NCBI GenBank assembly: GCA_003667245.1
Contig: RCNN01000076.1
Coordinates: 34,776 to 98,775 of the forward strand
Reading direction: 5' to 3'
Length of the DNA: 64,000 nt
From: Heterostelium multicystogenum
Taxonomy: Eukaryota > Evosea > Eumycetozoa > Acytosteliales > Acytosteliaceae
Of the stretch, positions 14,101 to 25,045 are shown in pieces; position 1 is the stretch's first letter; each line of letters starts with the position of its first letter. The notes under the pieces are model-generated. The model saw only the letters and a list, made by a program, of their open reading frames with translations. It was not told where the DNA came from and searched no databases. A program made the position numbers and the translations under genes.

Positions 14101-15395
14101 GTAAAACAATAAGAGATTGTAAGCTATTACTCAATTGAGCGTGTTCATTGATAATAACTTTGAGTAGGTTCGATGTTTCTATAAGTTTAGTACAGAGATT
14201 GGGCAGTGTTACATTCTTGGTCTGCTCTATATACATAGTACCTCGTGGCTTTTGTGATATTACAGGTGGTGATGTTGTTGTAGGCGATGATGGCGTTGTT
14301 GTGGTTGTAGGTGTAGATGTAGTTGTAGATGTAGTATCGCCAACAACAGACAGCATTGGATTGGATGTGGAGGAAAAGGATGATGATCGATTTTGATTGA
14401 TCCTCTGTTGATTCTTTAGATGCCACAATAGGTTGAGCAGTGCAATATGTATCTGATATATATAATCGAAAAAGTTGAGTGACTGCTGTTGCTGCTGCTG
14501 TTTTAGTAGTTGATTTGGATTCTGTGGTGGCGAGCTCGAAGCAGGAATGACTGCTGGCGGCTTGCTACCGCCATGACCTGGCGTGCTGCTGAACGATGAT
14601 CTTCGGACTTTGGGGGGAGAAGTGGGCGGAATAGCCGTAATTTCAACTCTATCGGACTTGCCGCTATCGCTTTCGCTGGCCCGAGCTATGAGATGAGCTC
14701 GGGGAGGTGGCAAGTGGTGACGCTGAGGTTGAGTCGGCTGAGGGTGGAAGTGAAGAGGATGGCGGTGATGAGGGGAGTGGTGGTGTTGTCGACACTGGCT
14801 TTGGTACACTGAATGTCGGAATTCGCCAGTGCATGTCAGTCAGCAGAAGTATCAGCTGCTTCCAATGGTGCAAGAGTTCTTTTCTGTGGAGATGATAGTC
14901 GTTTTTCACCGGTGCCAATGATGCCAATGCAGTGCCCTTACGCGCTACATTGTTGTATGACTTTATCGTTGCTATTATATTGGTGATGCTGTCGACGATT
15001 GATTTGATGATATCGAGAATCTCCGAGTGCTCAATGTCCACCCGCACAACCCCAAGGCTATTTTCGTGGGTGGTGGTGGCATTGGACGCCGCTGAAGCGT
15101 TGGGGCCTCCCACGGGCGACGACAATTCGGCACACCTCGAAGTCATCCTGCGCGAGAACATGACAATCTCCAGCTCGCTGACAGGATCACTTGCCACTAT
15201 AGACTCATCGATTCGCGCGATATCAAATAACATTGATTTTCCATATTCAATCGATTTCTTTGAACTATCATTTGTGTTGTTGTTGTTGTGGTTGTTGCTA
15301 TTGCTAATGTTGTTGTTGTTTGTTTTGTTTTGAATCAATTTGGGTGATGTAGATATAGATGAGGGTGAAGTAGATATAGATGATTTAGTGTCCAT
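8167..15395 (-). CDS. sgcA: Soluble class III nucleotidyl cyclase, sgcA/ADCY10-like
   Basis: Makes cGMP or cAMP from GTP or ATP. Order of parts: about 1,000 residues of Ser/Thr/Asn/Gln-rich N-terminus; cyclase domain C1 starting LFADISGFTSLTERL with the two metal-binding aspartates (ADISG and KFAGDAV); cyclase domain C2 (REYAVVGDMVNLSARL); a P-loop ATPase with Walker A EAGLGKSRF and Walker B VIVIDDAHH; and a TPR-like helical C-terminus. This is the layout of mammalian soluble adenylyl cyclase and Dictyostelium soluble guanylyl cyclase. The long N-terminus and total length near 2,400 residues favour sgcA. Introns fit at 14089-14019, 13954-13918 and 12428-12361. Frameshifts are needed around 14700, 11093, 10068, 9473 and 9357. 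The lysine in GGDIVKFAG is the residue that contacts adenine in mammalian soluble adenylyl cyclase, so nucleotide preference is left open. Confidence 0.9.
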
Positions 15396-17330
15396 TAAAT
15401 ATATATATATATAGATCTATACTACTAATAAAATATATAATTCAAATCAAATAAATAAATAAATAAATAATATAAACAGATTTATTACTACTAATACAAA
15501 AAGGTTATAACTCTCGAGATATATTTGCTATACTTATTAGATAGACATATGTTTAAATTTGGATGAAACTGTTTGACTGATTAATTGATTGATTGATTGA
15601 TTTATTCGATTATTATTATTATTATTATTATTACTGTTGTTATTACTGTTATTACTATTATTATAAATCTGTGTTGTTTTTGTTTTTTTGATTGATTTTG
15701 ATTTGCCTTATCAGATGGGATTGGACTGATAGATTACTTTTTTTTTGGTAAAATATTTTTTGTTTTGTTTTTTTTTTTTGTTTTTTCTTTTAATTTTTTG
15801 CTAAAGTCTGCAAATAAACACAGTCAAACTTAGATGACTTTGAATCTAAATCTCAAAAGAAAATATCAAGTGACCGATAGAACATTTCTAACAAGATGAA
15901 TGGCTAAACTGAAACAACCAACCATGGCATCACATTAATAATATTATTAGCTCTTAATATAGAGGAAGAGATTAATATTATTCTTTTTCATTAAAAATAA
16001 CAGATTATGATATGATATGAATTCAATTCAATATCTAAAAGTTAAACTCAACATCATTCATTTAACTTTGGTCAAACTCTCCTCTTTCAAATTTAAGAAA
16101 TAGTTAAACTTTGAATAGTTAAGAAATAACTAAAAACAACATTGTTCAAACTACTTTTGGTAAATCTATAATAGAATGTATTATTTTCATAACAAATTAC
16201 GCTTCATTGCGAATCGACAGATTTAGGAAATCTAATGTGAATCATTATAATGAATGTTAGCGCCTATCATATGAATGTTACTGGTGGTTTGGACCAGCTA
16301 CATTCATACATGATCTTTGAATACTGAATTTAGTAACCACCATTTCAGTATCAGACTTTCGATTTTTTGTTTGTAATTTGAAATCTCATGCTTTCAACCA
16401 ATGAACAAGTAATTTTGAAAAAATAATGAACAATTAAATAAAACAAAATTCAATAATAAAAGAGATTTACCTTTTTTAGTACTAAATTATAAAAAATATA
16501 ATATATATAATAATTAATAAAATATTTAATATATTATTAGTTGGTTAGTTTACTAAAAAAAAATATACAAAAATAAAAATAATAATAAATAAATAATAAC
16601 AACAATATAAACTCAAATATCAATAAATATATATATTGTTTGAAAACAATTCTTTATAAACCTAAACTTATTATAAATTAATTAATAAATCAATTTTAAG
16701 TTTATGATAAGAAATAAAAAAAAAAGTAAAAGTAGAATAGATTTTACTTTACAACAACAACAATAATAATAATAAGAATAAGAATAATAATAATAATAAT
16801 AACATTAGGAATTTATTAATATTATTTTTTAAAATATATATTTTGAATTTATTTAGTTATTTTAAAAATTTTTTAAATAACAAATAGAAGGTTATTATTT
16901 GGTTTTTTCGATTTAAAAAATTATTTGCACATAACACCAAATTTTTCAGGTTTTCTTTTGGTTTAAACCTACGAAGTTGCAACTGGACTCATATATTTGA
17001 AAGGTGTGGGAAACATTGTAACCTGAACAACTGCGTGTCTAAGCTAGAAAACAGACATTACAATTCAATAAAATCAAGGGGTAAATAATTAATATCGTGA
17101 CAATGATATTTATAAATATAATCCATAATTTTTAGATAATTAATTCATTCATTTATTACCCCTATTATAACCAATAAATAATAATATTTATAATTACTAC
17201 TGTTATTATTATTTTATTAGATTATATTATATTTCCACATATATATTAATATAATAATATTATTATTATTGTATTTTTTTTAATCACTTTGTTAACAAAC
17301 TTTAATATAATTAAAATATTACATTGAAAA
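15396..17330. other. Intergenic region upstream of sgcA-like and 17331 genes
   Basis: Divergent promoter region of 1.9 kb, very AT-rich, with ATT and TTG microsatellites near 15.6 kb and T runs near 15.75 kb. No coding signal or strong foldback was seen. Confidence 0.7.
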
Positions 17331-18938
17331 ATGGGAGGAAAAGATCCAACTCAAGGTGTACTTAGTGTATTTGATTTCGTACAATCAAGAAAAATACTAT
17401 GGACTACAAATTCCAATTCCCAATCTGATGACCACTATCAACTCATGGTGGTCCTATCAAAAATTCCAAACAGATAAGTTTGATCCAAAAGGATACATGC
17501 AAGGAAGGTAAGTCTTAAAATTCCAAATTTAAAATCAATTTTAATTAACTAATAATTTATATAGAAAAACTGGTTTACATTTAAATTTTATTCCTAAATA
17601 TAAATTACAAGTTAAAAGAGATGCAGATGGAGGTACTATTATTCAAGTGGACTACTGGGCAAGAATTAGAAAGACTGGTATTGCTGCTGCTTTTATTACA
17701 TATGGTCTGACAGCTGCTGTTGGAGCCGGTACTCTCTCTTACCATTGTATGGAGGCTAAGAACTTCCTAAAAGCCTTCTGGGAGTGGTTCGATGGATCAT
17801 ACCAAGTAGTCAAGGTCGAGGTATTGATGAACCAAGAGAACATGGGATCCAAACAAGAGAATCTCTCTGGAAGTGGATACTCTACCTCTAGTTCTACGGT
17901 AAATAACTACTATAACTATGGAGCTGGTGCTACAGCCACACAACAAACTCAATCAACCATGCAATCTGGAGTTTTCCCAGGAATGGAAGCAATACTCATA
18001 CTCGCAATTTGGTTACTCTGGATATGGTACTGTCCCAGGTATCAATGTTAGTTCTGACGGAGTGAATGCCAATGCATATGGACAAGAGGGATATGGTCAA
18101 AACTGCTGGTGGTGAATTTAATCAATCTAATGGATATGGTGGATACGGCCAAGAAGGCTATGGACAAGCTGGTTATGGACAAGCTGGATATGGTCAGGCT
18201 GGTTATGGTCAAGCCGGATTTGGTCAGGCTGGCTATGGACAAGAAGGTTATAACCAAGCTGCATATGGACAGACAGGTCTTGGACAATCTAACTTTTCAC
18301 AAACTAACACTGTTAGTGGATACGGTATTAATGCTCAAGGTGGACAACAATTCTCACAACAATCTTCATTCAATCAATCAATGACTGGAACTGGTGTAGG
18401 TGGATCAAATACAGACTTCAACTCTCTATATGGTGGAGATTCTTCAATCCAGAATGACTTTTCTAGTAAACTTACAGGATCAGGTGGACTTGCTGTTCCA
18501 GGTACATCAAGTGGTGGTCTCAGTCCAAATAAATCTCCAACTGGTAGCAGTGGTCTTAGTCCAAACAAATCACCTACCAACTTACCATATGCATCTAACC
18601 CACTTCCACCACCCCTTCCTCCAAAGACGGCTCCCCCAGCACCACCAATTTCATCCTCAGGATCAAAAACCCCAACTGGTGGCATAACAGGAAATCCTTG
18701 GCACAGAGAGACATCATCTTCCCAACCACAACCAAATACCAACTCAATGCTAAAGCCGAGCACAGCAGAGTTTGTTGAAGGAACACCAGATCCAACCAAA
18801 GAGAAAGCAGAAAGCGATAGACTTAAGAAAGGAGGTCTTGGTTTTGGTTACACATATGACCATCTTAAAGATGAACTAGATAAGAAATATGCCGAAAGAA
18901 GAGAACGATTAGGACAAACTGGTAATCCAACAAACTAA
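17331..18938 (+). CDS. Unrecognised protein with a GYGQA-repeat, prion-like middle region
   Basis: I do not recognise the family. The N-terminus begins MGGKDPTQGVLSVFDFVQ. After an intron (17508-17564) comes a folded-looking stretch with LHLNFIPKYKLQVKRD and a hydrophobic, possibly membrane-spanning segment GIAAAFITYGLTAAVGAG. A Tyr/Gln/Gly-rich region follows with about ten GYGQA or GYGQE units, then a Pro/Ser-rich linker. The charged C-terminal helix contains FGYTYDHLKDELDKKYAERR. Repeats of this kind resemble low-complexity domains that phase-separate or act as scaffolds, which is an inference from composition only. The reading frame needs single-base shifts near 17392, 17977 and 18105. 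The start ATG is preceded by an A-rich context usual in dictyostelids. Confidence 0.8.
18141..18286 (+). repeat. Tandem 15-nt coding repeat (GYGQA/E)
   Basis: About ten in-frame units encoding Gly-Tyr-Gly-Gln-Ala/Glu, with synonymous third-position differences and late units degrading to GFGQA, GYNQA and GLGQ. The synonymous drift suggests an old repeat kept for its protein sequence. Confidence 0.85.
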
Positions 18939-19248
18939 ATAATATCCAAATAACTTTTTTCTATAACAAAAGTCCATACCCATCACAAATAGGTTATACA
19001 TTATCAACCTAACAAACTCTAATTGACTGAAATAATAAAACTACTTATAAATCGTTATATACATGTAATCATTATTTTAAAATAATATTCACTTTGTCAT
19101 TGGGAAAAATGGTGCACAAACATGGTTGAACTCTTGGAGGACCAACAACAAGAAAAATACGAAAATATTTGATTAATGATTTATAGTTTTTTTTTTTGGT
19201 TTATTGTCTCTTCATTAGCAGGGAAAGAAGTTTTATTTAACATGTTAG
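18939..19248. other. Convergent 3' intergenic region
   Basis: About 310 bases between two gene ends; AT-rich, with no coding or structured element seen. Confidence 0.6.
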
Positions 19249-20027
19249 TTAAGCGGTGGCTTCCTTGGCTTGGGACTTGGCAGTTCTACGCTCCTTGAGG
19301 TTACGGTTCTTCAATCTACGAGCCTCAGCTTGGTCGTTGATTTGCTTCTCTCTGAGCTTCTCAGTCTTGGACTTAACGATGTATTCGATCAAAGTACGCT
19401 TGTTCTTGAAGATGTTACCTTGGCCTTGAGGTACAACTCACGGTAACTATAGATTTAATGAATGTTAGCTCGTGTTGAGATTGGAGAAATGATTTGGTGT
19501 TAACTTACGCGTGTCTGTCGATCTTCTTGGCTTCACGGTACTTCTTCAAAAGTCTACGCAAAACACGGATTCTACGGACCCAGAGAACCTTAGATGGCAA
19601 ACGAGCCTCACGGTACCAAGACGGTTACCCATACCCACGGTGACGACCCAAAAGCTTAGCAGCGTTGTGCTCTCTTTGCTCTTGAACGTGAGTGGACAAC
19701 AACTGGCTTACGGATGATGAAACCGTTCTTGACGAGCTTACGGATGTTGTCTCCTGCAATTGTCAAGTTGATAATGTGATTTATTGATTAATAACTAAAT
19801 TCCTCTAAATTCCAATTTACTACAATATCATGCAACTAAATAGACATAATACACCATCGTGATATAATCATCGATCGATAATAATGTAGTAGATTTTGAT
19901 TATTTAATACATACTTGAGTTGGCCATAGAGACTTCTGAGATTTCATTTGGATCAATCCAAAACTCTACCTTTACCACATTTGAGGATAGAGGCAGCTAA
20001 CCTCTTTTGTAAACGAAGAGAGACCAT
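19249..20027 (-). CDS. rpl19: 60S ribosomal protein L19 (eL19), multiply frameshifted
   Basis: Structural protein of the large ribosomal subunit. Recognisable in order are [83 protein letters not shown] and a basic tail ending KSQAKEATA. Introns sit after the ANS codons (acceptor just before the GACAACATCCG block) and after DRHA, the latter with a CTAAC motif. No frame is open for more than about 60 codons because at least five single-base gains or losses break it: an extra T near 19963, an extra A near 19680, an extra G near 19628, a missing C near 19615 and a missing G near 19425. The protein content is otherwise well conserved, so this looks like a functional gene read with errors and not an old pseudogene. 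Confidence 0.93.
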
Positions 20028-21462
20028 TTTGTTTTAATAAGATAACCGGATCTATAATGGATAGAATTGCAATTAGAACACTGATTTGATGATGATTCGT
20101 CGACTAAAAGAAACAAAAGCAACAACAACAAAAAAAATAAAAATTTGAAAAACAAAAAAATCGTCGAAAAAAAAAAACTTTATTTTTCAACAAGGTTTTG
20201 TTACTATAATGAAGAGATAGATAAGATGATTGTTATTCTATGTGTATGCAATTGTATTATTATCTTTATAATTGTATAATAGAGTTGCTAGATATCCTGT
20301 TGATGCTACCAAATGATTTTGATTTTCGTAATTATTCTAGCTAGCTGTTGAGATAGTAGAATGTTTGAATCTATCAATTGGTCGTTTATATAGTTGACTG
20401 ATTGATTCAACTAAACTCTAAACTAAATAACTATAATTTATAAAATTATCTGTATGATCATCATATTTGTTATTGTTGTTGTATTTTTATAAACTAATAA
20501 AGAGTAGAATAGTAATAGTAGTGTAGTAGTAGTGTAGAAGCTAATGATCTGCAAGATTGTATGCTCATTTATTTGCTTTTGTTTTCTCTTACAAAATAAT
20601 AAATAAAATAAAAAATTATAGGTAGTCCACTTACCAACAAAACTTAGTAAAAAAAAAAGGAAGAATTCAACTGATAGTCATACTCATGCACAGCCAAAGC
20701 TAAGCGAGTCTCACTTTCGAAAAAAAATACAAAAAAAAAATTAATTCAAAAAAATTATTGAAAAAAATAAAAAAAAATCAAAAAATAACACTTGATAGTC
20801 AAGCCCAAACGTAACTATGTAATTGGATTTACATAACTTTTACAAAAACAATGTATCAAAAATTCAGTAAATTGTAAAAATAGCCCAATGTATTTTGGTA
20901 TTAATGTTTATACTAAAAATAAATAACTATTAAAGAGAACTTAACATGACATAAATTGTAATCATCTCATCTCCGAAGATCGGATAGGATAATAATATTA
21001 AATTTATCTTTAGATATTTTTAAAAAATATATATATATGAAATTAGAAATATTTATTATAATAAATAGACTTATAGTTGGATAATAAGCTAATACAATAC
21101 TAATACTATTAGTGTTGGTAGTAGGGAAATAATGATAATAAATAACGTCCAATGATTATGAATCATTTGTTACTTAATTAATTAAATTTATGTTGTGTTT
21201 GTGTTTTTATTGTGAACTTCTAGAATACCAAAACCATATGGTGTACTTTACTCCTTGTTATTAGTATAATGAGGATTCAGGATTAATTAATTAATTTGGT
21301 TCAAAATTGAAGGGACAAACAAACAACTGACATATTTTTGATTTTTCATGTGGGGTATCAACCAACATTGTATTTTGATTTTTTTTGTGTAAAAGTATTT
21401 TTATTGCAATTATATATTTCATTTGATAATAAAACATATAGATTAGATATAGTATAGTATAA
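20028..21462. other. Intergenic region between divergent rpl19 and SR140 genes
   Basis: 1.4 kb of AT-rich DNA with several A runs of 8-10 bases at 20.1-20.2 and 20.65-20.8 kb. It must hold both promoters. No coding signal seen; a 61-codon minus-strand frame at 20967-21152 is judged a chance frame. Confidence 0.65.
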
Positions 21463-24443
21463 TGAATGAAGACGAAGATGAAGATTTAGATGGAGTCCCA
21501 ATCACTATGCCATATGGGTTGTCTGAGGATAGCTTGGCACCTTCCACCATGCAGGTATGAACTTTGAACGTGAACTTCTGAACTTCACTACCGAGACCAA
21601 TCCAACAACAACAACTACTACAGTAAAACGATGTCGGATTGTTGTGCGCGGTTTGTAGTTCTGTTATGACATGTTATGCTAGCTATGAGTAGTTGGTTGT
21701 TAGATAGCTGCACAGCACCACTATAGAATTATTGTACTTATTGAATTTGATTTTTACATTGCTTTGCTTGAACGACTGAAGGGTGTAACTGAAAAGAAGT
21801 TACAAGAGCTAAAGGACGGAGTCTCCACAAAGATATCACTGTTGGACAAGCACAAGATTGATGCTGACCGAAAGAAGAAGAGAGGGATCTTGATGAGACT
21901 GCCAAGGTGTTCCAGGATTTCGTTGCTACTTTCGATGGAGATGAAAACACTGGTGCATCGGCAAAGAAGAAGCCAATGTTTGTAAAGGCTGCCACTTTTC
22001 TGGTGGATGACGATGGCAATGAGAAGGAAGAGGAGATACATGAAAGCAACAGGGACAACAAATCATATCCTAAAAGCGAGAGTCTTAAGCCAGCTACACA
22101 TAGCTCTTCCTCCAACCAACCACCACCAATTTTGCGAAAGCAAGGAAAGTCTAGATTGATTGATGAGCTTAAAGAAGAGTTCAAACAGAATCAAGAAGAA
22201 AGAGACAAATTGAAACCTAGAGACAAAGACAGAGACAGACATAGGGATAGCAGGAGAGATAGAAGCCGAAGCAGAAGTAGAGATCGTGACAGAAGAGACA
22301 GAGACAGAGACAGAGATCGTGACAGGGATAGAGACAGAGATAGAGACAGAAGAGACAGAGATAGAAGTCGTAGCAGAAGTAGGGACAGATATCGAGATAG
22401 AGATAGGGATAGAGATAGAGATAGGGATAGAGATAGAGACAGAGATAGGTACTACAATGATCGAGATAGAGATAGAGACAGAGATAGAAGAGACAGAGAT
22501 CGAGACAGAGATAGAAGTAGGAGTAGAGACAGGAGATAGAGATAGAGATAGAGACAGGGATAGAAATAGAGATAAAGAAAGAGATAGAGAAAGTAGAGGT
22601 GACAATGATATTAAAGAAGATACCTCCAGTTATACCACCTTATTTATTAGACAACTATCTCATAATATTTTTGGAAGAGGATTTGAGAAAGCAATTTTCA
22701 AAAGTTTGGAGAAATCATAATGGTTAAGATTGTCCCACCAAAAACTCCCCAAACACCATACTGTGCACTTGTCGCATACAGTGATCATAAGTCAGCGAGT
22801 GATGCTAAATATTACTTGGATAATAAGCAAATTTTGGGTAGAGAGATGAAGATTGCTTGGGCAAAGAATCAAGTCCCTGTCCATCTTCACAACCACCCTC
22901 AACAAATACAACAGCGTCATCCTCTTATTTCTCTACACATCAACAATATTTACAACAGCCACAAAAAAATCACAGTAAATATACCCTCAAACAGAGAGAT
23001 TCAAGACACTATCGATAGGATGGCAGTATTCGTTGCAAGGGAAGGTTATCCATTCGAGAAGGAGATAATAGAGAGAGAGATCAACAACCCAACTTATAGA
23101 TTCCTCTATGACCAAACATCGGACGATTACCATTATTACTGTTGGAAGGTGTATTCTCTGGTGGATGAGCTGGCCAAGTGTAAATCGACTACTATGCAAA
23201 TCATAAGAGGGTGGACCAACTTATATTCCACCTCCACTGCCACACGATGACACCCAATACAGTTCAATGATCCAGAGGATCATGATAGAGATCGAGTAGG
23301 AATAGAGGAGACAGAGACAGAAGTAGAAGCAGAAGTAGAGAAAGAAGAGACAGAGATAGATATAGAGACAGAAGTAGAAGCAGAAGCAGAGATAGACATA
23401 GAGGTAGCGATAGATATTCTAGCAAGTCGAGCAGGGACGGTGGTAAAAGTTCAAGGTTGAGCAAAGGAAAGATCATTGGAAGTACAGATCGAAATAGATT
23501 TTTAGATATTTTAATGTCATTGAACACCTCGAGACAGAGGATCAAAGAAGCAATGGGATTTTCAATTGATTGCTCAGAGTTTTAGCAGTGATATTGTAGA
23601 TATGATTATTTCAAACGATATATAGTCAGAGGGGACAGATCTTCAAATTTATGATTGCTCGCCTCTTTTTGATATCAGATATTTTATGCAACTGTACAGT
23701 TTCTGTGCAGAATGTTTCATCGTTCAGAGGTTTGTTTGAAAAAGCAGTTGCCATACTTTTTCGAAAGTCTGAATGAGGCCCTCCGTGGAATCACAGGACG
23801 TGTAACAGCTTTCAACTTTAAGGATCAAATCATCAAGGTTCTTTCCTACTGGGAGCATTCCTCTATTTACCCAAAGGCATTTATCCAAGGATTGCGATTC
23901 ACATTCTTAAATACCAACACTATAGAGCCCGTCAAAAAGATTGATACTCAGATCAACGATGATAACAGTAAAGCAAATGACGACAATGAAGAGTATGATG
24001 ACGACCTCGATGGTATTCCATTAAATCAAACGATATCTCCACCACAAATGAAACAGCAGCATTCAAAAAGACAGTGCAGAGAAGCAAAAGAACACACTTG
24101 AGGAGATGGAGAGACTTTGTAAGATAAGCGGATTGGTGCGAAATGGCTCACTCGAAGAGATGGAGGCAAGATATAAATTGTACCAAGAGTTTGTACAGGA
24201 AGAGGCAAAGAAAGAGCCAACCATTGAGCTTCAGCCTACTGACTATAAGAAAAATCGACGACGACGTTCAAGAGTACAAGAACCGACTCTTGCTCTCAAG
24301 CAAAAATGATTCCAGAAACAATCAAGGATATTCTCAAGCAATATCGGGATACTCTTATTGCCAACTACTCTAAAACATTCAATATCAGCACAACAGCCAC
24401 ATCGATCGATTCCCAAGCTAACAAAAAAGCGCGATCATCTTGA
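21463..24443 (+). CDS. u2surp: U2 snRNP-associated SURP protein SR140 (U2SURP)
   Basis: Splicing factor associated with the U2 snRNP. The first exon (MNEDEDEDLDGVPITMPYG) ends at 21554 with a GT donor; the second begins near 21779 with VTEKKLQELKDGV. Then come a long RD/RS-rich stretch, an RRM (LFIRQLSHNIF and GREMKIAWAKN), a SURP domain (DTIDRMAVFVAREGYPFEK, YYCWKVYSLVDE), a second RS-rich stretch, and a CID-like domain (KGKIIGSTDRNRFLDILMSL; YWEHSSIYPKAFIQGLRF). The C-terminal part has DDDLDGIPL and a coiled region. This domain order is that of SR140. Several single-base shifts are needed, near 21890, 22535, 22700, 23260, 23760 and 24095. The exact acceptor of intron 1 is not certain. The end is taken at the TGA at 24441-24443, after NKKARSS. 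Confidence 0.88.
22200..22595 (+). repeat. AGAGAY hexanucleotide repeat coding (Arg-Asp)n
   Basis: Nearly 400 bases of six-base units of the AGAGAC/AGAGAT type encode alternating Arg-Asp with RS islands inside SR140. The purine strand bias is extreme. The reading frame slips near 22535 within the array, where a repeat-length error would be expected. Confidence 0.85.
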
Positions 24444-25045
24444 AACAAATGACATTTCAACCATAAGAAACTCAAGAAATAAGATTGAGAACTGTAATTA
24501 CACATCAACCTATCAATCAATAAACAGCAACAACAATCGCACAACAACAGTAACAACCAATAACCAATGCAATTCATTTTCATGCCATGGCATGATTAAT
24601 TAATCCGATGACTGACAGTAGTCACCCATTATTATAATTCTCAAACAGTAATGAATTTTTTAATTTTCCCTCTTTTTTTATTTTTATTTTGATCCAACAA
24701 CGACACACGGTTCCAAAAACTAAAAATTCAATTTTGGAATCTTGATTGATGTCAATCACAAATTTGTTTAATTTGACACAAATAGATAGATAATTAGTAT
24801 TTACATAGTTATATATATATATATCCAGATTTAATATTATTATTACATACATTAGCACAATTCATTTGGAAATTAAAGTGAAATTAAATAAATTTCGTTC
24901 AAACTTGGATAAGATTAGATTCCAAATTTAATTTTCATTTTTTAAACTACAAATACCATTTGGGGTTAATATCAGAGTAACAACCAATAACCAACTACTA
25001 ACAACAACAGCAAAAACATAAGTATAATAATAGTAATAATTGGTG
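24444..25045. other. Intergenic region between tandem SR140 and kinesin genes
   Basis: About 600 AT-rich bases, the downstream part being the presumed kinesin promoter and 5' UTR. No other gene seen. Confidence 0.6.

Noticed and set aside
19249..20027. Insertional RNA editing as the cause of the frameshifts
   Set aside because: Editing of the Physarum type adds mostly one kind of base in mitochondria. Here both gains and losses of all four bases occur in nuclear genes and at homopolymers, which fits sequencing error better.
22200..22595. Regular repeat spacing considered as a CRISPR-like array
   Set aside because: Units are six bases without spacers and encode protein in a eukaryotic gene.
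22063..22605. Minus-strand Ser/Leu-rich open frame
   Set aside because: Antisense of the Arg-Asp hexamer array of SR140; composition follows from the repeat.
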